Of a stretch of 64,000 bases of DNA, positions 27,657 through 35,881 are shown piece after piece (positions within the stretch are counted from its first letter, which is position 1; the number at the start of each line of letters is the position of its first letter). The DNA comes from Hathewaya limosa (GTDB lineage: Bacteria > Bacillota > Clostridia > Clostridiales > Clostridiaceae). The notes beneath the pieces were generated by a model, which saw only the letters and a list, made by a program, of their open reading frames with translations, searched no databases and was not told where the DNA came from. The stretch spans positions 33,679 to 97,678 of the forward strand of contig NZ_JAUSWN010000013.1 of the NCBI RefSeq assembly GCF_030815255.1, written 5' to 3'. A program made the position numbers and the translations under genes.

Positions 27657-28268
27657 CTATTTAAATATTTCTAAAGGTTCATCCCAAAATGGTGAAGTAA
27701 CTACTTCCCTATTTTTAGATTTTAAACAACACATATACATTGCCATTACGTCATATCTAGCATCATGAAAATCTATATCATCACATCCATATAACATTTT
27801 CGTTTTATTTAAAATTAATTTCTTATCAATTTTATAGAAATCAACAACTTCTTCTAACCTAGGATTTTTAAAACCTGCTCCATTTTTACTTGGTATTTTA
27901 GTTATATTTTTAAAATAATTCATAGTACAAAATTCTTTAGAATACCCAGGTAAAAGAAAACATCTTTGGAATTCTGTATCTATAAATTTCTTATCGAACC
28001 CAACATTATGAGCAATTATAATACCATCCTCAAAGTCTTCTTGGATTTCTTCTACTAAATCTTGAAATGTAAATCCTTCTGATAACATCTCTAATTTTTC
28101 TTTACTAAATCCATGAACTTTCTCTGCCTCTGATTCCATATTTTCAACAGAAAAAAAATAATTTTTCATTCCAACTAATTGTTTATCTTCTTCAACTAAA
28201 TAAGTAAGTTGCGCAATTTGACCTGGCCTTAATCCTGTAGTTTCTGTATCTAAAAAAATACTTTTCAT
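27657..28268 (-). CDS. DnaQ-like 3'-5' exonuclease (DEDDh family)
   Basis: The 203-residue protein carries the DEDDh exonuclease motifs: Exo I FLDTETTGL near residue 5, Exo II AHNVGFDKKF near residue 97, and Exo III HDARYDVMA near residue 168. The last has the catalytic His five residues before Asp. No polymerase or helicase domain is attached. Proteins of this size act in proofreading, repair or RNA/DNA end trimming; which applies here cannot be read. It lies immediately upstream of topB with only 10 bp between, suggesting a shared role in DNA repair or recombination (inference). Confidence 0.88.
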   Translation of the reverse strand: MKSIFLDTETTGLRPGQIAQLTYLVEEDKQLVGMKNYFFSVENMESEAEKVHGFSKEKLEMLSEGFTFQDLVEEIQEDFEDGIIIAHNVGFDKKFIDTEFQRCFLLPGYSKEFCTMNYFKNITKIPSKNGAGFKNPRLEEVVDFYKIDKKLILNKTKMLYGCDDIDFHDARYDVMAMYMCCLKSKNREVVTSPFWDEPLEIFK

Positions 28269-28397
28269 TATTTTACTAACTCCTTTATACTGAATCTGAT
28301 AATTTTCATAACTATTATTAACTTATAGCTTAAATTACAAAGCCTTTATTAATCATAACATGAAGAGCATATGTATACAATTTTAAAAATAAAAATT

Positions 28398-28432
28398 GCA
28401 CTAAATTCACTATAAATATATAAATTTAGTGC
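28398..28432 (-). terminator. Terminator after the germinant receptor operon
   Basis: A perfect 10-bp stem (28398-28407 with 28423-28432) is followed on the minus strand by AATTTTTATTTTT, about 20 bp past the GerA subunit stop. Confidence 0.8.
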
Positions 28433-28449
28433 TAACTTGATTTTTAATT

Positions 28450-29889
28450 TTATTTTGTTCTCCGTTTATTTTTAGGTTTTATATACAATCTTCTATATTT
28501 ATCCATCTTAATACTACTCAAGAAAAAGTCCTTAAAATCTATCCAATTAAATGGTGCAAAAGGTGAACCATATGGTATTGAAAAATTATTATGTGAAACT
28601 AAAGCTAAAATTATAAAACTACATGCTATTATAAAACCATATAATCCTAACATTCCTGTTATTATGAGTATAATAAATTTTAAAAGATTAATGGAATCCA
28701 TTAAGCTATAATCAGGTACAACAAAGGATGCCATGGTAGATAATGCTACTATAATTACCATTAATGGACTTACAAGTCCTGCAGAAACCGCCGCCTGACC
28801 TATAACTATAGCCCCAACTATACCTATTGCTGGTCCTATTTTTTTAGGAAATCTAATACTTGATTCTACTAGTATTTTACTAATAATCTCCATGATAAAC
28901 GCTTCTAAAAATGCATTTACTGGAACAAAATTTCTTGAATACGACAATGTCAATATATACTTAAAAGGTATTACATCTGAATTATATGCAACGATAGCCA
29001 CGTATAATGGTGCTGCTGTCAATGTAAGCATAATACATCCTATCCTAAGTAGTTTATTAAAAACTGATATATAATATGGTTCATAATGATCATCTCCAGA
29101 ATCAATAAACGCACCTATTGTAGATGGAATTATTAGCGCAAGCCCACTACCTTCAACTAAAACGCAAGCCGCTCCAGTTAAAATTGACGCACTAGCTTTA
29201 TCTGATCTTTCTGCTAAACTGGTTTGTGGAAAAAACTCAAGATCTTTATTCTTAAAAAATTTTTGTAAATATCCTCCTTCTAAAACTCCATCTACCTCTA
29301 TACTGTTTAATTTTTTTTCTGTTATTTCAATAATTTTATCATTTGCTACATCTTGTAAATAAATTAAACTCACACTAGTTTTAGTTCTAATTCCAATTTC
29401 AAAATGCTTAATTCTTAAATTAGAATCTTTTATTCTGTATCTTATAAGTGATAAATTAGTATCCATATTTTCTGTAAAACTATCTTTTGGTACTCGTAAT
29501 CCATCTTGAAGCTGAGGAGATTCTATAGCTCTTTTTTGAATTTCTTTTGTATTGCATACTATATACTCCTCTTCCATAGGATTTATTATTACCGAAAAAC
29601 CCTTAAGTACATAATCTATTATTAAATTTTCATTATTGTCTTTTTTTAAATCGTGTACTAATATAATAGATTTATAAATTTCATTTATATTAATTTCTTC
29701 TCTTCTAGATTGAATAATAGGTTTTATAATATACTCGGATAATGCATTATGATCACTTAATTGTGAAATGTATAAGACAAAAAAATTTTTTAGCTCTTTA
29801 TTTATTTCTCTTATATTTATTCCTACACCATTTTGACTTAATTCTTCAAATATCCTTTCATATTTTACATTATCTTTTTTAGGATAAAT
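28450..29889 (-). CDS. Spore germinant receptor subunit A (GerA family), probable ATT start
   Basis: The C-terminal 375 residues from ATG 29577 are plainly GerAA: PQLQDGLRVPKDSF, NLSLIRYRIKD and five or so membrane helices. That start would remove the conserved N-terminal domain. The same frame stays open upstream to 29935 with no ATG, GTG or TTG, and the extra 104 codons look like a real GerA N-terminus (KNFFVLYISQLSDHNAL). A strong ribosome site GGGGGAG lies 6 bp before an ATT codon at 29889, giving 479 residues, the normal family length. I therefore propose an ATT start. The alternative is a one-base error or slip in the A6 run at 29875-29880, joining an out-of-frame GTG at 29894. GerA subunits sit in the spore inner membrane. 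Confidence 0.75.
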   Translation of the reverse strand: MYPKKDNVKYERIFEELSQNGVGINIREINKELKNFFVLYISQLSDHNALSEYIIKPIIQSRREEININEIYKSIILVHDLKKDNNENLIIDYVLKGFSVIINPMEEEYIVCNTKEIQKRAIESPQLQDGLRVPKDSFTENMDTNLSLIRYRIKDSNLRIKHFEIGIRTKTSVSLIYLQDVANDKIIEITEKKLNSIEVDGVLEGGYLQKFFKNKDLEFFPQTSLAERSDKASASILTGAACVLVEGSGLALIIPSTIGAFIDSGDDHYEPYYISVFNKLLRIGCIMLTLTAAPLYVAIVAYNSDVIPFKYILTLSYSRNFVPVNAFLEAFIMEIISKILVESSIRFPKKIGPAIGIVGAIVIGQAAVSAGLVSPLMVIIVALSTMASFVVPDYSLMDSINLLKFIILIITGMLGLYGFIIACSFIILALVSHNNFSIPYGSPFAPFNWIDFKDFFLSSIKMDKYRRLYIKPKNKRRTK

Positions 29890-29905
29890 TTCACTCTCCC
29901 CCTTT

Positions 29906-31054
29906 CTAATTTTTAACTTTAGAATTAGGATCTTTTAGATTAATATCATTAATTTTCATTTTTACATTTACATTAATTTTTGCTTTAGGATATTCCTTTT
30001 TCCAGTCTATATTTTTGTATATGTTATAATTTTGTCCTTTAAAATATTTTCCAAAGTTTAAAAAATCAATTCTATATTCTTCCTGTGACTTTTTTAAAAC
30101 TTTTTCAATCTCATATTTAGCATCTAGCTCCATATGTTGTCTTATTCTATCTAGCATTTTTACATCTAATTCTTCTCTATAGTATTGATACTTTATACTA
30201 CTAACAAGTTTTAGATCTATATCTATAATAGGTGTTCCATTTTCATATCTAGTTTTTATCTTTCTTTTTTTTATACCAACTTCATAAGATATTTGATTTT
30301 CAGGATTTCCTGGTCTTGGCATAACTGTCCTTATACTAGGATCTTTTCCTAATAAATAGAGTAATCCAATATTATCTTTTCCTAATATTGTTCCTACCAT
30401 CCTACCCTCTTCATTAAATATTCCATATCCAATAAAATTTACCGAACCATCTATAATTTTTATATATGGCAATAAAGATCCTATTGTTGTAAGAGATAAG
30501 TTGGTTAGTACATCCCCTACTGTAATATATAGAGCCTTACCATCTTCTTTTAAGTATAACATTGTATCATCTATACTTACTCCTACTGAAATATCATTTT
30601 TTAACTTTTTCTTAAATAAATCAGAACATCTTTCTTCACTTACAGCCATCAAAATAGATTTTCTATAATCGTAAGATAAATTAAAACGATTAAGATAAGT
30701 TTGAATTCCTTCTTTTCTTGCATATTCTTCAGAATATACTACACTCCTTATGCCACCAAAAAATTCTTGAAATGGAGTTTGTCTATCATAGTCCCATCTG
30801 GCTTCTTCAAAATTAGCACCTTTAGCTTCATAACAATAAATAGAAGTGCCTTTATTCCCCCCTTCTTCACCTTTAGCTGCCTCATAGTTACTTTTAACAA
30901 TTTCCCCCGCAAATATAACATTATCCTTTTCTTTATCTATACCTAAAGAAATTATTATATTTCTACTATTTATATCTCTATAATCCCAGCACCCATTTAG
31001 AATAAGAGTAAAACATAAAAATAATACAATTATACCTTTATGATTTTTTATCAT
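29906..31054 (-). CDS. Spore germinant receptor lipoprotein subunit C (GerAC family)
   Basis: This 382-residue Ger(x)C-family lipoprotein has a signal peptide ending in the lipobox ILNGC (Cys22), followed by the family's WDYRDINSRNIIISLGID motif. Domains typical of GerBC follow, including a LAVSEERCSDLF-like helix region and the C-terminal DFLNFGKYF motif. The lipoprotein anchors to the outer face of the spore inner membrane and works with subunits A and B. It overlaps the upstream B-subunit gene by 17 bp. It ends 17 bp before the proposed ATT start of subunit A, and the ribosome site for A overlaps its stop codon. Confidence 0.9.
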   Translation of the reverse strand: MIKNHKGIIVLFLCFTLILNGCWDYRDINSRNIIISLGIDKEKDNVIFAGEIVKSNYEAAKGEEGGNKGTSIYCYEAKGANFEEARWDYDRQTPFQEFFGGIRSVVYSEEYARKEGIQTYLNRFNLSYDYRKSILMAVSEERCSDLFKKKLKNDISVGVSIDDTMLYLKEDGKALYITVGDVLTNLSLTTIGSLLPYIKIIDGSVNFIGYGIFNEEGRMVGTILGKDNIGLLYLLGKDPSIRTVMPRPGNPENQISYEVGIKKRKIKTRYENGTPIIDIDLKLVSSIKYQYYREELDVKMLDRIRQHMELDAKYEIEKVLKKSQEEYRIDFLNFGKYFKGQNYNIYKNIDWKKEYPKAKINVNVKMKINDINLKDPNSKVKN

Positions 31055-32132
31055 ATCCCTTCACCTTCATCAAAATAAATAATATAGTTGGAATTAATGC
31101 TGTTGTAAAAATACTGAAAACGAATATAGTATACATAACAATAATCTTCTGTTCTATTAAAAAATTTGAGAAAAATGAATATATAAAACATCCTATTGTT
31201 ATTATCAATCCTAGTTTATTCTTTGCTATTTTCTTATTTAAAATATAATACAAAAAATGCACTGTACCGTATGCCACTATTAATTCACCACTAACAACGC
31301 CTATATTCCATATAATAATAAATATACCATCCAATCTTGTTATTATATCTAACATAGTAATACTTATAGTTCTTAATGTGGTTAAAACTACATTTGAATA
31401 TTTTATGACTTCTTCTTGACCCAAAACAGCAAGACAAGTTTGTACTGTAAGAATATACATTAGCCCAATAATTCCAATAATTATTAAGGTATATTTACAA
31501 CTTTTTTTATTTTTTTTACTAAATGTAGTCAAACATATCGCTTCTATTCCTACAAAAGAAATTAAATTATATATCATTCCTTTAAAAAATTCTTTTGGAT
31601 TATAAAAATTAAATAACGGAAATAAATTTATAGGATCCCCTTCCAATAATGTAGTACTTAAAATTAAAGTCATTAATATTATTTGTAAAACGCCATAAAT
31701 TTCACATATTCTTGCTATTCCCTTTAATCCCTTACATATTCCATAATAACAAAGTAAATATAATGCTAATTCTAATACCCATATAGGAGTCCTAGGATAC
31801 ACTATAAGTTTTAAAGTATTAGAATAAAATTTAGGTATATTTACATATATAACTAGAAATAATCCAAAATAAATAATCTCTATTATTTTTGTCCATTTTT
31901 TTCCTGTAAGAATAGTTATATATTCACAAAAATTTTTTTCTAAAAAAACAGTATTTAATTTAATCACAAAAAAAGCAAATATCCCCATTAATATAGTTAA
32001 AATAATAATTCCTATCCAAGCACTAGTTCCCATATATTCAACTAAGTCCTTTGGCAATGTTATTACTTCATATCCAATAGTCATACAAAACACTAAAAAA
32101 CATATTTGAAAGTCTGTTAAATACTCTTTCAT
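31038..32132 (-). CDS. Spore germinant receptor permease subunit B (GerAB family)
   Basis: The 364-residue protein is an amino-acid-permease-like membrane protein with about ten helices. It has the GerAB hallmarks: a helix start with EVITLPKDLVEYMGTSAWIG and the middle segment FPLFNFYNPKEFFKG. In the GerA family this subunit binds the germinant, usually an amino acid. It is the first gene of the operon (order B-C-A), and its C-terminus overlaps the lipoprotein gene by 17 bp. A strong terminator of the preceding phosphatase gene stands right upstream, so the operon has its own promoter in the short gap or within the hairpin region. Confidence 0.9.
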   Translation of the reverse strand: MKEYLTDFQICFLVFCMTIGYEVITLPKDLVEYMGTSAWIGIIILTILMGIFAFFVIKLNTVFLEKNFCEYITILTGKKWTKIIEIIYFGLFLVIYVNIPKFYSNTLKLIVYPRTPIWVLELALYLLCYYGICKGLKGIARICEIYGVLQIILMTLILSTTLLEGDPINLFPLFNFYNPKEFFKGMIYNLISFVGIEAICLTTFSKKNKKSCKYTLIIIGIIGLMYILTVQTCLAVLGQEEVIKYSNVVLTTLRTISITMLDIITRLDGIFIIIWNIGVVSGELIVAYGTVHFLYYILNKKIAKNKLGLIITIGCFIYSFFSNFLIEQKIIVMYTIFVFSIFTTALIPTILFILMKVKGYDKKS

Positions 32133-32163
32133 ATACTCACATCCAAATAAATTTAATAAAACT

Positions 32164-32204
32164 AAAAAAGATTACTTTTATTTTGCTTAAAAGTAATCTT
32201 TTTT
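32164..32204 (-). terminator. Terminator after HAD phosphatase gene
   Basis: A 17-bp inverted repeat (32164-32180 with 32188-32204, 7-nt loop) gives a U-rich tail on the minus strand. It separates the phosphatase gene from the germination operon. Confidence 0.88.
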
Positions 32205-32221
32205 ATTCTTTATTTAACTTA

Positions 32222-33031
32222 TTATTTATTTAATATAAACTTTTGAATAACTTTCCCAACCCCATCTTCTTCATTAGTTGATGTAATATAATCTGCTATT
32301 TCTTTTACTTCTTTAAATCCATTTTCCATCGCTACACCTAATCCAGCATTTTTGATCATATGATAATCATTGCCGGCATCTCCTACACATATAATCTCTT
32401 CTTCTTTGATTCCTAATTCTTCTCCTAATACCTTAACTGCTGTCCATTTATTTATTCCATACTTAAGAAATTCAAAGAAAAATGGTGCACTTTGAACTAA
32501 TGTGTATTTTTCTCCTAGTCCTTTATCTTTTACTTTTTTTATAATTTCTTTTAAGTACTCTGGTTCATCTACATACATTACTTTAATAATATCTGTATTC
32601 TCAGCTAATTTATCTATAGGTATTTCCTTTATAGTAATTCCATTTAATTCAGCTTCTAACTTGGTATATTTACTATTTTTAGGTGTAACAACTGCTTCAT
32701 TAGTTAATGCGTGAATATTTACCTTTAACTCTTTACTTAATTTATATAATTCTTTAAAATCATTCATTCTTAAAGGCTGGTCAAAAATAATATCTCCTGA
32801 TGTATTATTTTTAACTATAGCTCCGTTATAACATACTGTATAGTCATCTTCATTTTTTAAATCTAATAAATCTATTAACCATTTAACTCCATCTATAGGT
32901 CTCCCCGTACACAAAACTACTTTAACACCTTTTTCTCTAGCTTTTTTTATCATTTCTATATTATTCTCAGAAACAGTTTTATCATTTCTAAGTAAAGTTC
33001 CATCTAAATCTAAAGCAATTAACTTATACAT
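32222..33031 (-). CDS. Cof-type HAD family hydrolase (sugar/nucleotide phosphatase)
   Basis: This 269-residue member of HAD subfamily IIB has motif I ALDLDGTLL with the nucleophile Asp8 and acid Asp10. Motif II is VVLCTGRP, and motif III/IV is the lysine region followed by CVGDAGNDYHMI. A C2B cap lies between. Cof-like enzymes dephosphorylate sugar phosphates, pyridoxal phosphate or flavin precursors with broad specificity, so the substrate is unknown. It is a single gene between two terminators, and nothing around it points to a pathway. Confidence 0.9.
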   Translation of the reverse strand: MYKLIALDLDGTLLRNDKTVSENNIEMIKKAREKGVKVVLCTGRPIDGVKWLIDLLDLKNEDDYTVCYNGAIVKNNTSGDIIFDQPLRMNDFKELYKLSKELKVNIHALTNEAVVTPKNSKYTKLEAELNGITIKEIPIDKLAENTDIIKVMYVDEPEYLKEIIKKVKDKGLGEKYTLVQSAPFFFEFLKYGINKWTAVKVLGEELGIKEEEIICVGDAGNDYHMIKNAGLGVAMENGFKEVKEIADYITSTNEEDGVGKVIQKFILNK

Positions 33032-33091
33032 ATTTTTCCTCCTACGTTTTTAAATAACCTTCTTTTAATTCCAAAATATTATATCACAAAA

Positions 33092-33124
33092 AAAACCTAT
33101 CCCCTAATATAAGAGATAGGTTTT
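33092..33124 (-). terminator. Terminator of the dlt operon
   Basis: A perfect 10-bp stem (33092-33101 with 33115-33124) is followed on the minus strand by an eight-base U run. It lies 24 bp past the dltX stop codon. Confidence 0.9.
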
Positions 33125-33147
33125 ATAAGAAATTTTTTTAAATTTAA

Positions 33148-33294
33148 TTAAAATTGTCCATAAACATATGTGTAACCACCTGTTGATATAAAACATGTAA
33201 CTAAAAGGGTACTTATTAAAATACAACTATAAAATACTATGTTTAATATATTATTTTCTCTAATTTTTTTTAAAATAATTTGCAATTGCTTCAT
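33148..33294 (-). CDS. dltX: DltX, small membrane peptide of the D-alanylation operon
   Basis: A 48-residue reading frame starts at ATG 33294 inside the end of dltD (35-bp overlap) and ends at TAA 33148, just before the operon terminator. It has a basic N-terminus (MKQLQIILKKIREN), one membrane helix (about residues 16-36) and a short aromatic tail ending GGYTYVYGQF. That is the DltX layout: a single helix and a conserved C-terminal aromatic motif finishing in Phe. DltX assists transfer of D-alanine onto teichoic acid with DltB/DltD. It normally sits upstream of dltA, so its position at the 3' end is unusual. A GGATGG sequence about 10 bp upstream could serve as ribosome site. Confidence 0.78.
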   Translation of the reverse strand: MKQLQIILKKIRENNILNIVFYSCILISTLLVTCFISTGGYTYVYGQF

Positions 33295-34450
33295 TAGTAT
33301 TTAGCCATCCTTTCCACCCTAAATGTACACCATCTATCATAAAATATTTCTCATATTCCTTTTGTCTAAAATCTAAGGTATCAAATCCTGCATTATTTAT
33401 GATCTTTTCTACCTTATCATAAAAACTATATCTTTTCTCCTTAGGAAGTCCTAAGTAATCATACCATACCCCATTAACAGGAATAATGATAAATAAAGGC
33501 TTTATTTTTGATTCTTTACAGGTTTTTAATAATATATCTAGATCATTATATTCTATAGAATTCAATGGATCCATCTGTTTAACAAGATGTTTAATCTTCG
33601 GAATATAATTTTTATAAAATTTTTCAAAACAATAATCTTGCATATTAAATTGGTTATTTTTACTTTCTTCTTTTCCCTGTGCTATTGCCTTAATATATTC
33701 ATCTTTCCAATTAATTTTTTTTGGATTATTAATATTAAAGTTGTTCCTTGGAGTACGTTTTATTAAGTTATACGCTTGAATATTATCTTTTGTTTTTAAA
33801 ATTAGTTTATCTAATGCAAAATAAGGTTTAAGCATATAAAATCCAATTTTCGTTAACATATTATTACTATTATATAATTTACAATACATACTAACATCTT
33901 TATAATTTTTATCTTTCTTAACGAGTGATCCAACCCTACTACATATATTTTTCTTTAACTCTTTACTAAGATTTTTATTCTCCATAGCTTCTAAAAATTG
34001 TAGTTCTGAAAAATTCATAAGGAAATGTTCTGGGGTTACCCCTTTGTTCCCTATATCCTCCATAAACCATGTCATAGAAATGAAAAATACTGGCCTACTA
34101 TTTTTTAAATTCTGCGATACTGCTCCAAAATTTATTGCATGTTGCAACTCTTGAACAAATCCTCTTCCTACAGGATTAACTACTTTATTTATCTTATCAT
34201 TTGGGAAAAAACTTTTAGGATTTTGCTCTATGTGTGCTCCTAACTCTGAAGATCCATAAAACATTAATTTTCCTCTTTTAATCGCCTCTCTTTGCAGAAT
34301 TACTCCCATATTTTTAACATCATTATTATATAAAACAGAAATACTATCATTATAATATTTTTCTATTTTTTTCTGCAATATATTATTTAATTCCACTGTG
34401 AATATAAGTAGTATAACTAAGGCAATACATATTTGACCTAATTTTTTCAT
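33260..34450 (-). CDS. dltD: D-alanyl-lipoteichoic acid biosynthesis protein DltD
   Basis: The 396-residue protein has one N-terminal membrane anchor (about residues 7-23) and an extracellular SGNH-hydrolase-like domain. The nucleophile motif MFYGSSELG and the C-terminal catalytic pair in DGVHLGWKGW are visible. DltD acts at the membrane outer face in the final transfer of D-alanine to lipoteichoic acid. It starts 4 bp after the dltC stop. Its last 35 bp also encode the start of the small DltX peptide in another frame. Confidence 0.93.
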   Translation of the reverse strand: MKKLGQICIALVILLIFTVELNNILQKKIEKYYNDSISVLYNNDVKNMGVILQREAIKRGKLMFYGSSELGAHIEQNPKSFFPNDKINKVVNPVGRGFVQELQHAINFGAVSQNLKNSRPVFFISMTWFMEDIGNKGVTPEHFLMNFSELQFLEAMENKNLSKELKKNICSRVGSLVKKDKNYKDVSMYCKLYNSNNMLTKIGFYMLKPYFALDKLILKTKDNIQAYNLIKRTPRNNFNINNPKKINWKDEYIKAIAQGKEESKNNQFNMQDYCFEKFYKNYIPKIKHLVKQMDPLNSIEYNDLDILLKTCKESKIKPLFIIIPVNGVWYDYLGLPKEKRYSFYDKVEKIINNAGFDTLDFRQKEYEKYFMIDGVHLGWKGWLNTNEAIANYFKKN

Positions 34451-34454
34451 ATAC

Positions 34455-34685
34455 TTATAGCCTCTTTGACACTGTTTCTATAATTTTGTTAGGGGTTAAG
34501 ATATGTTCCCTTACTATCTCTGTTGGTTGAATAACTACTCCTAATTGTGATTCTATTTCTAATAATAATTCAATTGTTCCTAATGAATCTAGTAATCCTG
34601 CATCAAATAAATCAATACCTCTATCCTCTAAAATTTCATCATCACCACATAAATCAACTAAAATTTGCATTATTTTTTCTTCCAT
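34455..34685 (-). CDS. dltC: D-alanyl carrier protein DltC
   Basis: The acyl-carrier-like protein has the phosphopantetheine attachment motif DAGLLDSLGTIELL. The modified serine is Ser34 when counted from the chosen start. I set the start at ATG 34685 (76 residues) because GGAGGT lies 7 bp upstream. An in-frame ATG at 34700 overlaps both that ribosome site and the dltB stop. DltC is loaded with D-alanine by DltA and hands it to the membrane machinery (DltB/D). The tight spacing with both neighbours shows a single transcript. Confidence 0.93.
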   Translation of the reverse strand: MEEKIMQILVDLCGDDEILEDRGIDLFDAGLLDSLGTIELLLEIESQLGVVIQPTEIVREHILTPNKIIETVSKRL

Positions 34686-34699
34686 TTTCAATACCTCCA

Positions 34700-35881
34700 T
34701 TATTTATTAAATAAGTATCCTGAAAATAATAACATTCCAAAACATACTAAATGAAATGTTATAAACATTGATACATATTGAAACCATTTTTTCTTTTTGT
34801 TTTTTTTATAGAATTTACTATTTCTTTGGAAATAATCTGTACCAGCTAAAATCAGTCCTTCATAAACACCATAAATAATATAATAAAAATATATACCATG
34901 CCATATCCCCATAGTTAACATAGTTAAAAAATATCCTATATATGAAGATGTGTATCTACTCTTAAATCTTTTTTTTCTCATACTACTCATTACAAATCTT
35001 GTATAAATAAAATCTCTAAACCAGAATGATAGAGACATATGCCACCTATTCCAAAATTCTTTCATATCTTTACTTAAAAAAGGTTTATTAAAATTCTCTG
35101 GAAGTTTTACCCCCAAAAAGTATCCAGTTCCAATGGCTAAGAAACTATATCCAGCAAAATCAAAGAATAAATATAATGTATATGCATACATATAATTTAA
35201 TATAGTAGTAAAACTATGAATTTTTGAAGCATTAGTAAGTATGTCCACTTTAGGTATGTTATTAAGCCATAAATTATATATTAACGTAGCTATTACAAAC
35301 TTATACAATATACCCATTAAAATTTTATGGATTCCTACAGGTAAATACTCATTTATATATTCTTTTCTACTTATTTTTTTATTTATATTATTTTGAAAAT
35401 CTCTTGAACGATCTATAGGTCCACTAGATATACTTGGAAAAAATATTAGAAAATACGTATATTCTAATAAATTCATTTCTTTAATTAAGCCATCATGAAT
35501 TTCTATTAATATTTGGACTGTCCTAAAAGTTATATATGAAATGCCTATAAATCCCAATGTCTTAGGAGTAATAAATCTATTAAATTTAACTAATATTAAA
35601 GGTAAGATAGATAATAAAACCATAATTCTCATTATCCATATACTAGTATTTTTTCTTGCAATATATAAATATAGTTTCATTAAAATAACTTGTCCTATGT
35701 AAAATAATCCAAAACAAACTATACCTTTTTTATTATTACCAATAAATAGAATTAACATCGTTGCACTTAAAAATGTTCCATAATACTTTATTCGTTTTTC
35801 ATATATACCTAAAATTATTGCAGGAATTAATCCTAAAACCATTATATAGAAGAAAAATAAATTTCCATAAGGTGTTAACAT
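34700..35881 (-). CDS. dltB: D-alanyl transfer MBOAT protein DltB
   Basis: This 393-residue polytopic membrane-bound O-acyltransferase has the MBOAT catalytic histidine in GIWHGIYFYY and the conserved KEFWNRWHMSLSFWFRDFIY segment. The family passes the D-alanyl group from DltC across the membrane. Its start overlaps the end of dltA by 7 bp, and its stop touches the dltC ribosome site, so translation is coupled along the operon. Confidence 0.95.
   Translation of the reverse strand: MLTPYGNLFFFYIMVLGLIPAIILGIYEKRIKYYGTFLSATMLILFIGNNKKGIVCFGLFYIGQVILMKLYLYIARKNTSIWIMRIMVLLSILPLILVKFNRFITPKTLGFIGISYITFRTVQILIEIHDGLIKEMNLLEYTYFLIFFPSISSGPIDRSRDFQNNINKKISRKEYINEYLPVGIHKILMGILYKFVIATLIYNLWLNNIPKVDILTNASKIHSFTTILNYMYAYTLYLFFDFAGYSFLAIGTGYFLGVKLPENFNKPFLSKDMKEFWNRWHMSLSFWFRDFIYTRFVMSSMRKKRFKSRYTSSYIGYFLTMLTMGIWHGIYFYYIIYGVYEGLILAGTDYFQRNSKFYKKNKKKKWFQYVSMFITFHLVCFGMLLFSGYLFNK

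Noticed and set aside
28450..29577. Germinant receptor A subunit as a 5'-truncated pseudogene
   Set aside because: The missing N-terminal domain is present in the same open frame upstream; only a usual start codon is lacking, so a rare ATT start or a one-base error explains it better.
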